A DNA stretch of 64,000 nt from Erythrobacter sp. QSSC1-22B (GTDB taxonomy: Bacteria; Pseudomonadota; Alphaproteobacteria; Sphingomonadales; Sphingomonadaceae). A program made the translations under genes and the position numbers. The notes beneath the pieces are model-generated. The model had not been told where the DNA came from. It searched no databases and saw nothing but the letters and a program-made list of their open reading frames with translations. Below are positions 20,270 through 29,707 of this stretch, piece after piece (position 1 is the first letter of the stretch; each line of letters starts with the position of its first letter). The stretch lies in contig NZ_LZRP01000001.1 of the NCBI RefSeq assembly GCF_001678665.1, forward strand, positions 186,001-250,000, in the 5' to 3' direction.

Positions 20270-20937
20270 TACCATTCGCTCCGATAATCGTGATTGGCGT
20301 CGACCATCTGCTTGAGGGTCGACGGACCGCCGCTGGGCTCGCTGGTGTGACGTCCGGGTTCCTGCGTACCAGCCTTGGGGCTTTCGCCCGCAGCCAGCGC
20401 ATCGAGCACGGCATCAAGCCGCTCAGGCGTCAGATCCTCGAAATTGTCGTCGTTGATCTGGACCATCGGCGCGGTGGCGCAATTGCCCATGCATTCGACC
20501 TCGGTCAGCGTCCAGAGGCCGTCCTGCGAGACATGGCCCTTGAACATCCCACGCGCGGCGCAGGTCTCGAACAACGCATCCGAACCGCGCAGCATGCAGG
20601 GCGTCGTACCGCAGACCTGAACGTGATATTTTCCGACCGGCTTGAGATTGTACATGAAATAGAAGCTCGCGACCTCGAGCACGCGGATGGCGGGCATCTC
20701 GAGATAGGTCGCGACATATTCGATCACCGGCAGCGGCAGCCAGCCTTGCGTGTCGGTTTCCTCGCCGACTTGGCGCTGGGCGAGATCGAGCAGCGGCATC
20801 ACCGCGGATTTCTGGCGTCCCTCGGGATAGCGCGCGATGGCCTTGTCGGCCTTCGCTTTGTATTCGCTCGAGAACTCGAACGAACCCCAGCGCGCGCGCA
20901 GTTCGGGAGAATCGGGTTGGGGTGAGCGGTCAGCCAT
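20269..20937 (-). CDS. nuoE: NADH-quinone oxidoreductase subunit E
   Basis: A 222-residue thioredoxin-fold subunit with [2Fe-2S] cluster N1a. The four ligands fall in '[10 protein letters not shown]' and 'CMGNCATAP'. The C-terminal extension beyond the ferredoxin fold (from about residue 165) is Gly/Pro/Ser-rich and probably disordered, a common feature of alphaproteobacterial NuoE. The ATG overlaps the stop of the preceding 60-residue membrane protein by eight bases. Confidence 0.97.
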   Translation of the reverse strand: MADRSPQPDSPELRARWGSFEFSSEYKAKADKAIARYPEGRQKSAVMPLLDLAQRQVGEETDTQGWLPLPVIEYVATYLEMPAIRVLEVASFYFMYNLKPVGKYHVQVCGTTPCMLRGSDALFETCAARGMFKGHVSQDGLWTLTEVECMGNCATAPMVQINDDNFEDLTPERLDAVLDALAAGESPKAGTQEPGRHTSEPSGGPSTLKQMVDANHDYRSEW

Positions 20938-21112
20938 TGATCAACCTGCGTTCGACAAAGCGGCCAACATACAGGCCGATGACGGCGGCAAACGCCGTCG
21001 AGAGAATTTCCTTGAGCGGCGCCTCGCCGTGGAAGGCCGCCAGATAGGCCGCCACTGCCGAACCGAATGCGACGAAGGCGAGAACGAAGATACCGAGTTC
21101 GCGCAGGATCAC
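20930..21112 (-). CDS. 60-residue membrane protein between nuoD and nuoE
   Basis: A small protein with one or two hydrophobic segments ([20 protein letters not shown], then a second around residues 37-50) and a basic C-terminus ([11 protein letters not shown]). The GTG at 21112 overlaps the nuoD stop as GTGA, and its own stop overlaps the nuoE start, so all three are coupled. A GTG three codons earlier is possible. I recognise no family. The position suggests a complex I accessory protein or a hitch-hiking small membrane protein. Confidence 0.65.
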   Translation of the reverse strand: MILRELGIFVLAFVAFGSAVAAYLAAFHGEAPLKEILSTAFAAVIGLYVGRFVERRLING

Positions 21113-22320
21113 CGGTCGCACTCCCCGAACACCACATCGATCGCGCCGAGGATGGCGGTAGCATCGGGCAGCATGTGACCCCGGGCCATGAAGTCCATCG
21201 CCTGGAGGTGCGAAAACGCGGTCGGTCGGATCTTGCAGCGGTAGGGCTTGTTCGAGCCGTCGCTGACCAGATAGACGCCGAACTCACCCTTGGGGCTCTC
21301 GGTCGCGACATAGACCTCGCCCGCAGGCACGTGGAAGCCCTCGGTGTAGAGCTTGAAGTGATGGATCAGCGCTTCCATCGACTGCTTCATCTCGCCGCGC
21401 TTGGGCGGGGAAACCTTGCGATCATCGCTCGCTATCGGCCCTTCGGGCATCTCGGCGAGGCATTGCTTGATGATTTTCGCGCTCTCGTAGACCTCTTTGA
21501 CCCGGACCATGAAGCGATCGTAGCAATCCGAATTGGTGCCCACGGGAATGTCGAATTCCATCCGGTCGTAGACGTCGTAGGGCTGCGACTTGCGCAGGTC
21601 CCAGGGGATGCCCGCAGCGCGGATCATCGGCCCCGAGAAACCCCAAGCGATTGCGTCTTCCTTGCTCACCACGGCGATATCGACGTTGCGCTGTTTGAAG
21701 ATGCGGTTGTCTATGACGAGGCTCATCGCATCGCCGAACAATTCGGGCAGGCGCTTGTCGACCCAGTCGCCGATGTCGGTCAGCAGCTTGAGGGGTACGT
21801 CCTGGTGGACGCCGCCGGGCCGGAAATAGGCCGCGTGCATCCGGGCACCCGAAGCGCGCTCGTAAAAATTCATGCAGTCTTCGCGCAGCTCGAACACCCA
21901 CAGGTTGGGCGTCATCGCGCCGACATCCATGACATGCGCGCCGATATTGAGCAGGTGGTTCTTGATCCGGGTCAGCTCGGCAAAAAGCACGCGAAGATAT
22001 TGGGCGCGGATCGGCACTTCGACATTGAGCAGCTTCTCGATGGCGAGCACCCAGGAGTGCTCCATGCACATCGGCGAGCAGTAATCGAGCCGGTCGAAAT
22101 AGGGCAGCGCCTGCAAATAGGTCTTGTGCTCGATCAGCTTCTCGGTGCCGCGATGGAGCAGGCCCACATGCGGATCGATGCGCTCGATGATTTCGCCATC
22201 GAGCTCCATCACCATCCGCAGCACCCCGTGCGCCGCAGGGTGCTGCGGACCGAAGTTGATCGTATAGTTGGAGATGACCTCGTCGCCGGTAGTGGGCGAC
22301 TTTTCGAGTTGCATACTCAT
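21109..22320 (-). CDS. nuoD: NADH-quinone oxidoreductase subunit D
   Basis: A 403-residue 49-kDa-type subunit descended from the [NiFe]-hydrogenase large subunit. It forms the quinone site with NuoB. The N-terminal '[13 protein letters not shown]' loop carries the quinone-binding His, and the C-terminus 'DVVFGECDR' is typical. It is an unfused NuoD: nuoC is a separate gene, with a lipoprotein gene between them. ATG at 22320 overlaps the lipoprotein stop as ATGA. Confidence 0.97.
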   Translation of the reverse strand: MSMQLEKSPTTGDEVISNYTINFGPQHPAAHGVLRMVMELDGEIIERIDPHVGLLHRGTEKLIEHKTYLQALPYFDRLDYCSPMCMEHSWVLAIEKLLNVEVPIRAQYLRVLFAELTRIKNHLLNIGAHVMDVGAMTPNLWVFELREDCMNFYERASGARMHAAYFRPGGVHQDVPLKLLTDIGDWVDKRLPELFGDAMSLVIDNRIFKQRNVDIAVVSKEDAIAWGFSGPMIRAAGIPWDLRKSQPYDVYDRMEFDIPVGTNSDCYDRFMVRVKEVYESAKIIKQCLAEMPEGPIASDDRKVSPPKRGEMKQSMEALIHHFKLYTEGFHVPAGEVYVATESPKGEFGVYLVSDGSNKPYRCKIRPTAFSHLQAMDFMARGHMLPDATAILGAIDVVFGECDR

Positions 22321-22838
22321 GAGCAGACCCAGTTTCCGGCAAATGCCTTTTGCGTGCCAGCGGCATCGGCAATCGTAAGCGAAGCCCGATCGGCTCCGGT
22401 ACGCGTAACCAGAGCGGAGAAACCCTCGCCCGTGAAATTAGTACCCGAGCGAACCTCCTCGATACCGCCAGGAGCCGCATCGAGCAGCAGCAACTGGCCG
22501 CCGATCCGCACGGTTGCCTTGCCCGGCAGGGCGCGGTCGGCGGGCGCGGCTGCGATCAGCATTTCCTGACCGCCGACGCTGAAAGTGCAGCCGCCGGCGC
22601 GCGGCCCCAGATCGACACCGCCAATATTGCCCAGCTTCTCGAGCTGGAACACATCGGCGCTGGCGGGTGGTGCAGCCTTGACAGCGGTGGTCTCGACCGG
22701 AGCGGGCACACCGCCTGCGGATACCGACCACGGCGCTCCGACACGGTTGGCGAAATCGTCAGCGGATTCGCTGTTGGCGGGCTCTTGCGAACAGGCGGCA
22801 ACGAGGAGCGCGGCTCCGATGATCAGCGCTGCCCTCAC
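22317..22838 (-). CDS. Lipoprotein of unknown function inside the nuo operon
   Basis: 173 residues beginning with a type II signal peptide and lipobox (LVAAC, Cys16). A short low-complexity linker follows, then a compact beta-rich domain containing two internal cysteines (Gly-Gly-Cys-Thr-Phe and the C-terminal Trp-Val-Cys). It is placed between nuoC and nuoD with four-base overlaps on both sides, so it must be made with complex I, although a lipid-anchored periplasmic protein is on the opposite side from NuoC and NuoD. No family recognised. Confidence 0.75.
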   Translation of the reverse strand: MRAALIIGAALLVAACSQEPANSESADDFANRVGAPWSVSAGGVPAPVETTAVKAAPPASADVFQLEKLGNIGGVDLGPRAGGCTFSVGGQEMLIAAAPADRALPGKATVRIGGQLLLLDAAPGGIEEVRSGTNFTGEGFSALVTRTGADRASLTIADAAGTQKAFAGNWVCS

Positions 22839-23695
22839 TTACCATCCTCCTTCTTGTCGTCCGTTTCAGTCGCGGCGCCGGTATCGGTGGTCTTGCCCTC
22901 GCGCTCGGGGCGGTCGGGGCGGTCTTCGGTCGGTTCGGGAGGCCCGGGACCTTCGGCAGCCGAATCCTCTTCGGCAGGAGCGCCGGCACTGACGGATTTG
23001 GCCGCTTGCTTGTCAGCCTTGGCTCCCGCGCCGGTCTGCTTGGCGCTTTCGGTGGTCTTGGGCTCATCGACAGGCGGAACCTGAGCCTTCTCGTCGCCAG
23101 GCAGAACGTAATCCGCGCCTTCCCAAGGCGAAAGAAAATCGAACTGCCGCAGATCCTGCGCAAGCTCGACCGGCTCGTAGACGACCCGCTTCTCGTCCTC
23201 GGAATAGCGCAATTCCTGATAGCCGGTAAGCGGAAAATCCTTGCGGAAGGGATGCCCTTCGAAGCCGTAATCGGTGAGAATGCGGCGCAGATCGGTATTG
23301 CCATCGAACAGCACCCCGAACATGTCGAACACTTCTCGCTCGAGCCAACCCGCGTTCGGCCACAGCGTGGTTACGGTGGGAACCGGCTTGTCCTCGCTGG
23401 TGGTGACCTTGACCATTATGCGGCTGTTGAGCGTCAGGCTGAGCAGCATGTAGACCACTTCGAACCGCTCGGGCCGCGAAGGATAGTCGACCCCGGCGAT
23501 CTCCATCAACTGCTGATAGGAATGCTGATCGCGCAGCAGCCGCAGCACATCCTCGATGCTGTCACGCCTGACGGTGAACAGCAGCTCGCCGTGCTCTTCA
23601 CGCGCTTCGACCAGGTGGTCGCCCAGCGCGCGGGAAAGCGTGCCCTCGAGGCCTTCGATCCGAGTGAACCGGGGCGCAGAATGAAGTACGGTCAT
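22835..23695 (-). CDS. nuoC: NADH-quinone oxidoreductase subunit C with a long charged tail
   Basis: 286 residues. Residues 1-200 are a normal NuoC (30-kDa subunit), including the signature '[22 protein letters not shown]' region and '[10 protein letters not shown]'. Residues from about 203 to 286 are a low-complexity tail rich in Glu, Asp, Lys, Pro, Ala and Thr, not part of the standard fold and probably disordered. It is separate from nuoD. It starts nine bases after the nuoB stop. Confidence 0.96.
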   Translation of the reverse strand: MTVLHSAPRFTRIEGLEGTLSRALGDHLVEAREEHGELLFTVRRDSIEDVLRLLRDQHSYQQLMEIAGVDYPSRPERFEVVYMLLSLTLNSRIMVKVTTSEDKPVPTVTTLWPNAGWLEREVFDMFGVLFDGNTDLRRILTDYGFEGHPFRKDFPLTGYQELRYSEDEKRVVYEPVELAQDLRQFDFLSPWEGADYVLPGDEKAQVPPVDEPKTTESAKQTGAGAKADKQAAKSVSAGAPAEEDSAAEGPGPPEPTEDRPDRPEREGKTTDTGAATETDDKKEDGK

Positions 23696-23704
23696 GTGCT
23701 TGCC

Positions 23705-24301
23705 CTACCGCTCGATCGTGCCGCTGCGGCGGATTTTTCGCTGCAGTTGCATGACGCCGTAAAGCAGCGCTTCGGCGGTTGGCGGACAGCCCGGCACGTA
23801 GATATCGACCGGCACGATCCGGTCGCAGCCGCGCACCACGGAATAGCTGTAATGGTAATAGCCGCCGCCATTGGCGCAGCTGCCCATGCTGATGACATAC
23901 TTGGGGTCCGACATCTGGTCGTAGACCTTGCGCAGCGCCGGTGCCATCTTGTTGCACAGCGTGCCGGCGACAATCATCACATCCGACTGACGCGGGCTGG
24001 CGCGCGGGGCGACGCCGAAGCGTTCCATGTCGTAGCGCGGCATGTTGACGTGGATCATCTCAACCGCGCAGCAGGCGAGGCCGAAGGTCATCCACCACAG
24101 CGAGCCGGTGCGCGCCCACTGGAACAGGTCCTCGGTGCTGGCGACGAGGAAGCCCTTATCGTTCACTTCGGTCTGGAGCGCGTTGAAATACTCGGCATCG
24201 GGCTGGCGCACTTCGCCGCCCTGCGCCGTCGGCAGTTCGCCGGGTCGCTGACCGGCTTGGGGCGCCCGAGGCACCGTGTCGTTTGCTGAAGTCACTCCCA
24301 T
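23705..24301 (-). CDS. nuoB: NADH-quinone oxidoreductase subunit B
   Basis: A 198-residue subunit holding [4Fe-4S] cluster N2, the final electron donor to quinone. Tandem cysteines 'ACCAVEM', the third ligand in '[10 protein letters not shown]' and the fourth in 'PGCPP' are all present. The first 40 or so residues are a non-conserved polar extension. The start is ambiguous: ATG at 24301 overlaps nuoA by ten bases, while GTG at 24295 would give the GTGA overlap used elsewhere in this operon. Confidence 0.96.
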   Translation of the reverse strand: MGVTSANDTVPRAPQAGQRPGELPTAQGGEVRQPDAEYFNALQTEVNDKGFLVASTEDLFQWARTGSLWWMTFGLACCAVEMIHVNMPRYDMERFGVAPRASPRQSDVMIVAGTLCNKMAPALRKVYDQMSDPKYVISMGSCANGGGYYHYSYSVVRGCDRIVPVDIYVPGCPPTAEALLYGVMQLQRKIRRSGTIER

Positions 24302-24666
24302 TCGAGCGCTCCTTTCTTCCACTCATAGGCAAGGCCGATGGCCAGAATGCCGAGAAACACCATCATGCCGATCCAGCCTTCCCAGCCGGTGTGCTCGAGG
24401 CTCACCGCCCAGGGGAACAGGAAGGCTGCTTCGAGATCGAAGATGATGAACAGCAGCGCGACGAGATAGAAGCGCACATCGAACTGGGTGCGCGGCTCCT
24501 CGAAGGCGGGAAAGCCGCACTCATATTCGCTCAGCTTCTCAGCATCGGGGTTGTGGACCCCGGTCAGCCGCGACACGCCCATGGGCAGGAACACGAAGGC
24601 CGCCGACAGGGCAGCCGCGATGAACAGAAAGATGAGGATCGGCAGGTACTGCTCGAGATCGACCAC
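24292..24666 (-). CDS. nuoA: NADH-quinone oxidoreductase subunit A
   Basis: 124 residues with three membrane helices, standard for NuoA, which sits at the junction of membrane and peripheral arms. The conserved loop '[20 protein letters not shown]' includes the redox-sensitive Cys. It is the first gene of the nuo operon and starts with GTG at 24666, preceded by an AGGA ribosome-binding sequence. The promoter should lie in the roughly 55 bases between this start and the hairpin at 24721-24756. Confidence 0.96.
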   Translation of the reverse strand: MVDLEQYLPILIFLFIAAALSAAFVFLPMGVSRLTGVHNPDAEKLSEYECGFPAFEEPRTQFDVRFYLVALLFIIFDLEAAFLFPWAVSLEHTGWEGWIGMMVFLGILAIGLAYEWKKGALEWE

Positions 24667-24720
24667 GCGTGATTCCTAAGCCTTGAGGCACAAGTTGCGC
24701 CCGCCTCTAGGCTCCCCGCA

Positions 24721-24756
24721 GCGCGGGTGCAAGGGCATGACCCTTGCAACCCGCGC
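24721..24756 (-). terminator. Strong hairpin between aldehyde dehydrogenase and nuoA
   Basis: GCGCGGGTGCAAGGG, loop CATGA, then CCCTTGCA-A-CCCGCGC: a 15-bp stem with a single bulged A. It lies 16 bases after the aldehyde dehydrogenase stop and upstream of nuoA on the same strand. There is no T-tract, so it is a GC-rich terminator candidate or a transcript-stabilising structure insulating the nuo operon. Confidence 0.6.
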
Positions 24757-24771
24757 ACGGGTGCGTGACGC

Positions 24772-26202
24772 TTATTTCATCATCGACTTGATCGTCTTGA
24801 GGGTCTTTGCGCCGTAGGGCGGCTTCATGCCGCTGAGCTTGGCGACATCGACCTTGGTTTGGGTGTAGACGCTGCGCGCGTGGCTGAATTCGCGAAAGCC
24901 CTCGACCCCGTGATAGCTGCCCATTCCCGAAGGCCCCACCCCGCCGAAGGGAAGGTCGTCCATCGAGACGTGAAAGATCACGTCGTTGACCGTGACGCCG
25001 CCCGAGATCGTGCGGTTGAGCACCTTTGCCTGCTCGCTACGGTCGCTACCGAAATAATAGAGGCCGAGCGGGCGGTCGTTGGCGTTGATATAGTCGACCG
25101 CCTCGTCGATCTCGCGATAGGTCTTCACCGGCAGCACTGGGCCGAAGATTTCCTCCTGCATCGCCTGCATGTCGTCGGTGACGTTCTTCAGAATCGTCAG
25201 CGGCATCTTGCGGGTATTGGTGTTGGAGAAATCCTCATTGCCGGGATTGACCTCGATCACCTCGGCACCCTTGTCACGCGCGTCGGCAACCATGGTTTGC
25301 AGGCGGTCGAAATGCCGGTCGGTGACGACGCTGGCATAATCGTCGTTCTCGAGCAGCGAGGAATACATGTTCGCGGCGCCCTGCCAGACCCCGTGGATCG
25401 CCTCGTCCTGCTTGTCCTCGGGAACGACGAGGTAATCGGGCGCGAGGCAGATCTGTCCGGCGTTGAGCATCTTGCCCAGCGCGACCCGCTCGCCAGCCTT
25501 GGCGAAATCGGCGCTTCGTCCCATGACTACCGGGCTTTTGCCGCCCAGTTCCAGCGTGACCGGAACCAGATTGGCTGCGGCAGCCTCCATCACCTTGCGT
25601 CCGGTGGCGGTGGAACCGGTGAAAACCAGGTGATCGAAGGGCAGCGAACTGAACGCCGCCGCAACTTCGGGCGGGCCAGTGAAGACCACGCATTCGTCGG
25701 GTGTGAAGACCTTTGCCACCAGCTCGCGCATCACCATGCTGGTGCGCTCGGTGAATTCGCTGGGCTTGATCATCGCGCGATTGCCCGCGGCGAAGACCTG
25801 CATCAGCGGTCCGAACGTCAGGTTGACGGGGAAATTCCAAGGGCTGAGAATGCCGATGACACCCTTGGGCTCGTAGCGCACCTCCGCCTTCGCCCCGAGC
25901 AGGCCGAGCGGGAACTGGACGTGGCGCTTGTCCGGTTTGACCCAGGCATCCATCTGCTTGAGGCAATACCGGCCAAAGGCGATCGTCCCGGCGATATCGG
26001 TGAACATCGACTGCTGCGGCGAGCGATTGCCGAAATCGGCGCTCATTGCCTTGCACAGATCCTCGGCATTGTCCTTGAGCAGCGCGATCGCGCGTTCGAT
26101 GCGGTCCTTGCGGAGCGCCATCGGCTCGGGCCGGGTCTGGTTGTGAGCCGAACGTTGCCTGCGTAGCAAATCTTCCATCTCGCTCTTGCGGTCGTTGGTC
26201 AT
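24772..26202 (-). CDS. Coniferyl-aldehyde-dehydrogenase-like NAD(P)-dependent aldehyde dehydrogenase
   Basis: A 476-residue aldehyde dehydrogenase that would oxidise an aldehyde to the acid. Catalytic Glu lies in 'TLELGGKSP' and catalytic Cys in 'NAGQICLAPDY'; the nucleotide loop is 'FTGSTATGRKV'. The short length, the membrane-less C-terminus and 'AGQICLAPDY' fit the coniferyl-aldehyde dehydrogenase (CalB) group, which in practice acts on many aromatic or aliphatic aldehydes. The ATG at 26202 is preferred over the 27-codon extension, which would reach into the divergent thiolase's upstream region. It is divergent from the thiolase, 83 bases away. Confidence 0.88.
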   Translation of the reverse strand: MTNDRKSEMEDLLRRQRSAHNQTRPEPMALRKDRIERAIALLKDNAEDLCKAMSADFGNRSPQQSMFTDIAGTIAFGRYCLKQMDAWVKPDKRHVQFPLGLLGAKAEVRYEPKGVIGILSPWNFPVNLTFGPLMQVFAAGNRAMIKPSEFTERTSMVMRELVAKVFTPDECVVFTGPPEVAAAFSSLPFDHLVFTGSTATGRKVMEAAAANLVPVTLELGGKSPVVMGRSADFAKAGERVALGKMLNAGQICLAPDYLVVPEDKQDEAIHGVWQGAANMYSSLLENDDYASVVTDRHFDRLQTMVADARDKGAEVIEVNPGNEDFSNTNTRKMPLTILKNVTDDMQAMQEEIFGPVLPVKTYREIDEAVDYINANDRPLGLYYFGSDRSEQAKVLNRTISGGVTVNDVIFHVSMDDLPFGGVGPSGMGSYHGVEGFREFSHARSVYTQTKVDVAKLSGMKPPYGAKTLKTIKSMMK

Positions 26203-26285
26203 ATCGCTCTCCGTTTGAAATTGATGCGATGCAGCACTAGATCGCTCCCCTACATACATTCCAGAACCGAAGGACCAGCACAAGC

Positions 26286-27482
26286 ATGACCCAGTTCAGC
26301 GCCGCCGACCCCGTCGTCATTCTCTCCTACGCCCGCACACCGATGGGCGGAATGCAGGGCGCGCTGGCAGACGTTTCCGCGACCGATCTCGGCGCGACCG
26401 CAGTCAAAGCGGCGGTGGAACGCTCGGGCGTCGCCGGCGACAGGTTCGACCGCGCCTATATGGGCTGCGTCCTGCCTGCCGGGCTCGGCCAGGCACCCGC
26501 GCGCCAGGCGGCGATTAAGGCGGGCCTCCCCAAATCGGTCCAGGCGACGACGGTCAACAAGGTCTGCGGCAGCGGCATGCAGACCGTCATCATGGGCGCC
26601 GAGGCGCTGGCCAGCGGCTCGGTCGACTATGTCGTAGCCGGCGGCATGGAGAGCATGACCAACGCGCCCTACCTGCTGAAAAAGCACCGTTCGGGTGCGC
26701 GGCTCGGCCACGACACGGCCTATGATCACATGTTCCTCGATGGTCTGGAAGATGCCTATGAGGAAGGCCGCGCGATGGGCACTTTCGCGCAGGACACCGC
26801 CAACGAATACCAGATGACGCGCGAGGAAATGGACGATTACTCGATCGAATCGCTGCGCCGCGCCAATGCCGCGATCGAATCCGGTGCCTTCGCCGACGAA
26901 GTGGTCCCGGTGACGGTCACCACGCGCAAGGGAGAGCACCTGGTCGAGCATGACGAACAGCCCGGCAAGGGCCTTCCCGACAAAATCCCGACGCTTCGCC
27001 CGGCCTTCGCCAAGGACGGCACGATCACCGCGGCGACCTCGAGTTCGATCTCGGATGGGGCGGCGGCGGTCGTTTTGACTCGCGAAAGCCTCGCCAGGGA
27101 GAACGGCCAGCAGCCGGTCGCGCGGATCGTCGCGATGGCCGCCCATGCGCAGGAACCAGCCAAATTCACCGTCGCTCCGATCGGAGCGATCGAAAAGGTG
27201 CTCAAGAAAGCCGGTTGGGAAGCCGACGATGTCGATCTTTGGGAGATCAACGAGGCCTTCGCCTGCGTTGCTATGTTTGCGATGCGCGACATCGGCATCC
27301 CGCACGACAGGATCAACATCAATGGCGGGGGCACCGCGCTGGGCCACCCGATCGGCGCCAGCGGAACCCGCATCATCGTGACGCTGCTCAACGCGCTCAA
27401 GCGTCAGGGCAAGACCCGCGGCATCGCGAGCCTGTGTATCGGTGGCGGAGAGGCCACGGCAATTGCCGTCGAATTGGTCTGA
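26286..27482 (+). CDS. Acetyl-CoA C-acyltransferase (thiolase)
   Basis: A 398-residue type II thiolase catalysing reversible condensation or cleavage of acyl-CoA. The nucleophilic Cys is in 'NKVCGSGMQTV', the catalytic His in 'GGGTALGHPIGASG' and the second Cys in 'SLCIGGGEA'. Whether it works in beta-oxidation or as an acetoacetyl-CoA-forming biosynthetic enzyme cannot be decided from sequence; the isolated position without a phaB or fadB neighbour leaves both open. It is divergent from the aldehyde dehydrogenase, and both could share a promoter region. Confidence 0.92.
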   Translation: MTQFSAADPVVILSYARTPMGGMQGALADVSATDLGATAVKAAVERSGVAGDRFDRAYMGCVLPAGLGQAPARQAAIKAGLPKSVQATTVNKVCGSGMQTVIMGAEALASGSVDYVVAGGMESMTNAPYLLKKHRSGARLGHDTAYDHMFLDGLEDAYEEGRAMGTFAQDTANEYQMTREEMDDYSIESLRRANAAIESGAFADEVVPVTVTTRKGEHLVEHDEQPGKGLPDKIPTLRPAFAKDGTITAATSSSISDGAAAVVLTRESLARENGQQPVARIVAMAAHAQEPAKFTVAPIGAIEKVLKKAGWEADDVDLWEINEAFACVAMFAMRDIGIPHDRININGGGTALGHPIGASGTRIIVTLLNALKRQGKTRGIASLCIGGGEATAIAVELV

Positions 27483-27562
27483 GATCGGATAGAAGCCGGT
27501 TTTGTGTGAAGCAGACCGACCCCACGGCATCGCCTCGCCTGGCGGCGAAGAGAGAGTTTCGA

Positions 27563-28003
27563 ATGCGAAAATACCTGATCCTCGCGGCGTTTGCGACGCT
27601 AGCCGCTTGCGGGGCAAGCGACGCACCGGTCGATGGCGACACGGCTCGGGGTACCGGCATGGATGCCGCGCCAGCTTCCGACGATCCTGCTGGTGCAGAG
27701 ATGGTCGGAACCTATGAGGTGATCGCCGAGGACGGCACCGCTGTTTTGCAGACAGTCAACGCCGACGGGACTTATGTTGAAACCGTGGATGGGGACGTGA
27801 TCGAACGCGGCACTTGGCACCAGAAGGGCGACCAGATGTGCTACGATCCCGAAGGCGACGCGATCGAGCAATGCTTCATCGGGGGAAAACCCGGCAACCA
27901 GGGCAGCTTCAGCGTCGAGACTGACGGCGGCACGGCGACGGTTCGCCGGGTCGAAGACGCAGACGCTTCTGAGCCTGCCGCCACCGAGACCGACCCACGG
28001 TAA
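27563..28003 (+). CDS. Small lipoprotein of unknown function
   Basis: 146 residues with a lipobox (LAAC, Cys16), an acidic linker and a small beta-rich domain. That domain contains 'GTYEVIAEDGTAVLQTVNADG' and two cysteines (Met-Cys-Tyr and Gln-Cys-Phe), suggesting a disulfide-stabilised lipocalin- or 'META'-like barrel on the periplasmic face. An acidic Thr/Glu-rich tail follows. It begins 80 bases after the thiolase and converges with the SH3-domain gene. No family assigned. Confidence 0.7.
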   Translation: MRKYLILAAFATLAACGASDAPVDGDTARGTGMDAAPASDDPAGAEMVGTYEVIAEDGTAVLQTVNADGTYVETVDGDVIERGTWHQKGDQMCYDPEGDAIEQCFIGGKPGNQGSFSVETDGGTATVRRVEDADASEPAATETDPR

Positions 28004-28049
28004 TCCGCCTCGAGAAATTCACAGGCGCGAGCCTGAGCCGGCCAGCTTG

Positions 28050-28517
28050 TCAGGGGGCCTGGGCACCGAACAGGCGGTCTTGCCGCACCCAACCTGCGCG
28101 TCCGTCGACATCGAATTCGCACCACCCGTCGGCACAATCTCCGATCTCTCCGACAACTCCGGGAGCGGCGCGCCAGCGCAGGACTCCACCGTTGTCGGGG
28201 GCATCACGCAGCGCGACTGGTCCATCTCCGACGACCATCGCCGTATGATCCGGGCTGAGCAGGCGCGCCACAACCCAGCCCTGTTCGCCATCGGGATCCT
28301 GGATCAGCCGCCAGCCTTCCATCACGCGCACCACCTTCACCGGCATGCCGGGACGACGATAGACCCAGGACACCTTGTAGTCGCGGCTTGGCCCGACCCG
28401 CATGTTCAGTTCCGATGCGCGGATGCTGGCCCAATAGGGCACGTCGCGTTCCTGCGCCTGCGCGGGAGAGGCAAATATCGCGACGGCGGCGAGCAATAGA
28501 GCGAGGCATGTTTTCAT
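28050..28517 (-). CDS. Periplasmic SH3-domain protein
   Basis: 155 residues with a cleavable signal peptide (cleavage expected after Ala-Gln-Ala near residue 21) and two bacterial SH3 (SH3b) repeats. The first contains 'NMRVGPSRDYKVSWVY' and the second 'VALRDAPDNGGVLRW', followed by 'WCEFDVDGRAGWVRQD'. Such proteins bind peptidoglycan or envelope components; no enzymatic domain is attached. The ATG at 28517 starts 114 bases from the divergent dehydrogenase. Confidence 0.88.
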   Translation of the reverse strand: MKTCLALLLAAVAIFASPAQAQERDVPYWASIRASELNMRVGPSRDYKVSWVYRRPGMPVKVVRVMEGWRLIQDPDGEQGWVVARLLSPDHTAMVVGDGPVALRDAPDNGGVLRWRAAPGVVGEIGDCADGWCEFDVDGRAGWVRQDRLFGAQAP

Positions 28518-28631
28518 GGTTGCTCAGCGATTTACCGCAAGCGACTCGGCGCGGCAAGCCGATCCAGAATCCGCCTCGTTACACCCGGCCCTTGACCCTC
28601 CTCCACCGCAACGCGTAGCCCGAAAACGAAT

Positions 28632-29651
28632 ATGACCGAAACGCCAGACCGCCCCACCCGCCGCCTCGACCGTGCCCCGCGCGTGGTTGTCACCCGCCGC
28701 CTGCTGCCCGAGGTCGAGGCGCGCTTTAGCGAGTTGTTCGACACGCGGCTCAACACCGAGGACGAACCCTTGTCGCGGGAGGCGCTGGCCGAAGCTATGA
28801 GCAGCAGCGACGTGTTGGTCCCGACCGTCACCGATCGCATCGATCGCGAATTGATCGCGGGGGCAGGACGTGACCTCGGGCTGATCGCCAGCTTCGGCGC
28901 CGGCACCGACCATATCGATCTGGCCGCCGCAGCCGAGCGCAAGATCATCGTCACCAATACCCCCAGCGTTTTCACCGACGACACCGCAGATCTCACGATG
29001 GCCGGGATCATCGGCGTTCCGCGCCGGATCCGCGAAGGCGTGCAGTTGATCCGCAGCGGGAAATGGTCCGGCTGGACCCCCACTTCGCTGCTTGGCCGCA
29101 AGCTGGGTGGCAAGGTCCTCGGTATCGTCGGCATGGGTCGGATAGGCCAGGCGGTCGCTCACCGCGCCCGCGCCTTCGGGCTCGAAATCGCGTATCACAA
29201 TCGCAAACGGCTGCCCGAGGCGGTCGAGCGAATGTTCGCCGCACGCTTCGTCGAGAGTCTCGACGAGCTCGTGGCTCAGGCCGATATTCTCACCCTGCAC
29301 TGCCCCGCCAATCCAGACAGCCGGGGGATGATCGACGCGCGCCGGATCGGCCTGATGAAGGAGGGCGCCTGCATCATCAACACCGCCCGCGGCGACCTGA
29401 TCGAGCAGGAGGCGATGATCGCGGCGCTGGAGAGCGGTCATCTCGCGGGGGCCGGGCTCGACGTCTATCCCGAGGAACCGACGGTCGACCCGCGGTTGAT
29501 CGCGCATCCCAACGTCATGACCCTGCCGCACATCGGTAGCGCGACCCGCGAGGGCCGCGAGGAATCGGGGCTCAAGGTCATCGCCAATATCCGCATGTGG
29601 GTCGACGGGCATCGCCCGCCGGATCAGGTGTTGACCGCTTTCGAGCGCTAG
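28632..29651 (+). CDS. D-2-hydroxyacid dehydrogenase (glyoxylate/hydroxypyruvate reductase or D-glycerate dehydrogenase)
   Basis: A 339-residue NAD(P)-dependent dehydrogenase of the D-isomer family. The Rossmann glycine loop is 'GIVGMGRIG'; catalytic Arg in 'NTARGDLI', Glu in 'DVYPEEP' and His in 'LPHIGSAT'. The similarity pattern fits glyoxylate reductase/D-glycerate dehydrogenase enzymes of alphaproteobacteria, but substrate specificity is not settled by these motifs. It is followed by a perfect 10-bp hairpin that separates it from the convergent flavoprotein gene. Confidence 0.88.
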   Translation: MTETPDRPTRRLDRAPRVVVTRRLLPEVEARFSELFDTRLNTEDEPLSREALAEAMSSSDVLVPTVTDRIDRELIAGAGRDLGLIASFGAGTDHIDLAAAAERKIIVTNTPSVFTDDTADLTMAGIIGVPRRIREGVQLIRSGKWSGWTPTSLLGRKLGGKVLGIVGMGRIGQAVAHRARAFGLEIAYHNRKRLPEAVERMFAARFVESLDELVAQADILTLHCPANPDSRGMIDARRIGLMKEGACIINTARGDLIEQEAMIAALESGHLAGAGLDVYPEEPTVDPRLIAHPNVMTLPHIGSATREGREESGLKVIANIRMWVDGHRPPDQVLTAFER

Positions 29652-29657
29652 TCAGAC

Positions 29658-29683
29658 TGCACTGCGACGATCATCGCAGTGCA
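29658..29683. terminator. Perfect 10-bp hairpin between convergent genes
   Basis: TGCACTGCGA, loop CGATCA, TCGCAGTGCA. It starts seven bases after the dehydrogenase stop and 25 bases before the stop of the convergent flavoprotein gene, so it can act on transcripts of either strand. No T-tract follows on either side. Confidence 0.6.
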
Positions 29684-29707
29684 ACGACCTATCCGCTCAC
29701 CCGCCAT

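Noticed and set aside
16861-20315. Plus-strand ORFs of 749 and 484 residues opposite nuoG and nuoF
   Set aside because: Composition is that of reversed coding sequence, with no domain; the nuo genes explain the region.
28022-28035. CAGGC-GCGA-GCCTG hairpin between the lipoprotein and SH3 genes
   Set aside because: Only 5 bp of stem and no T-run; too weak to call a terminator.
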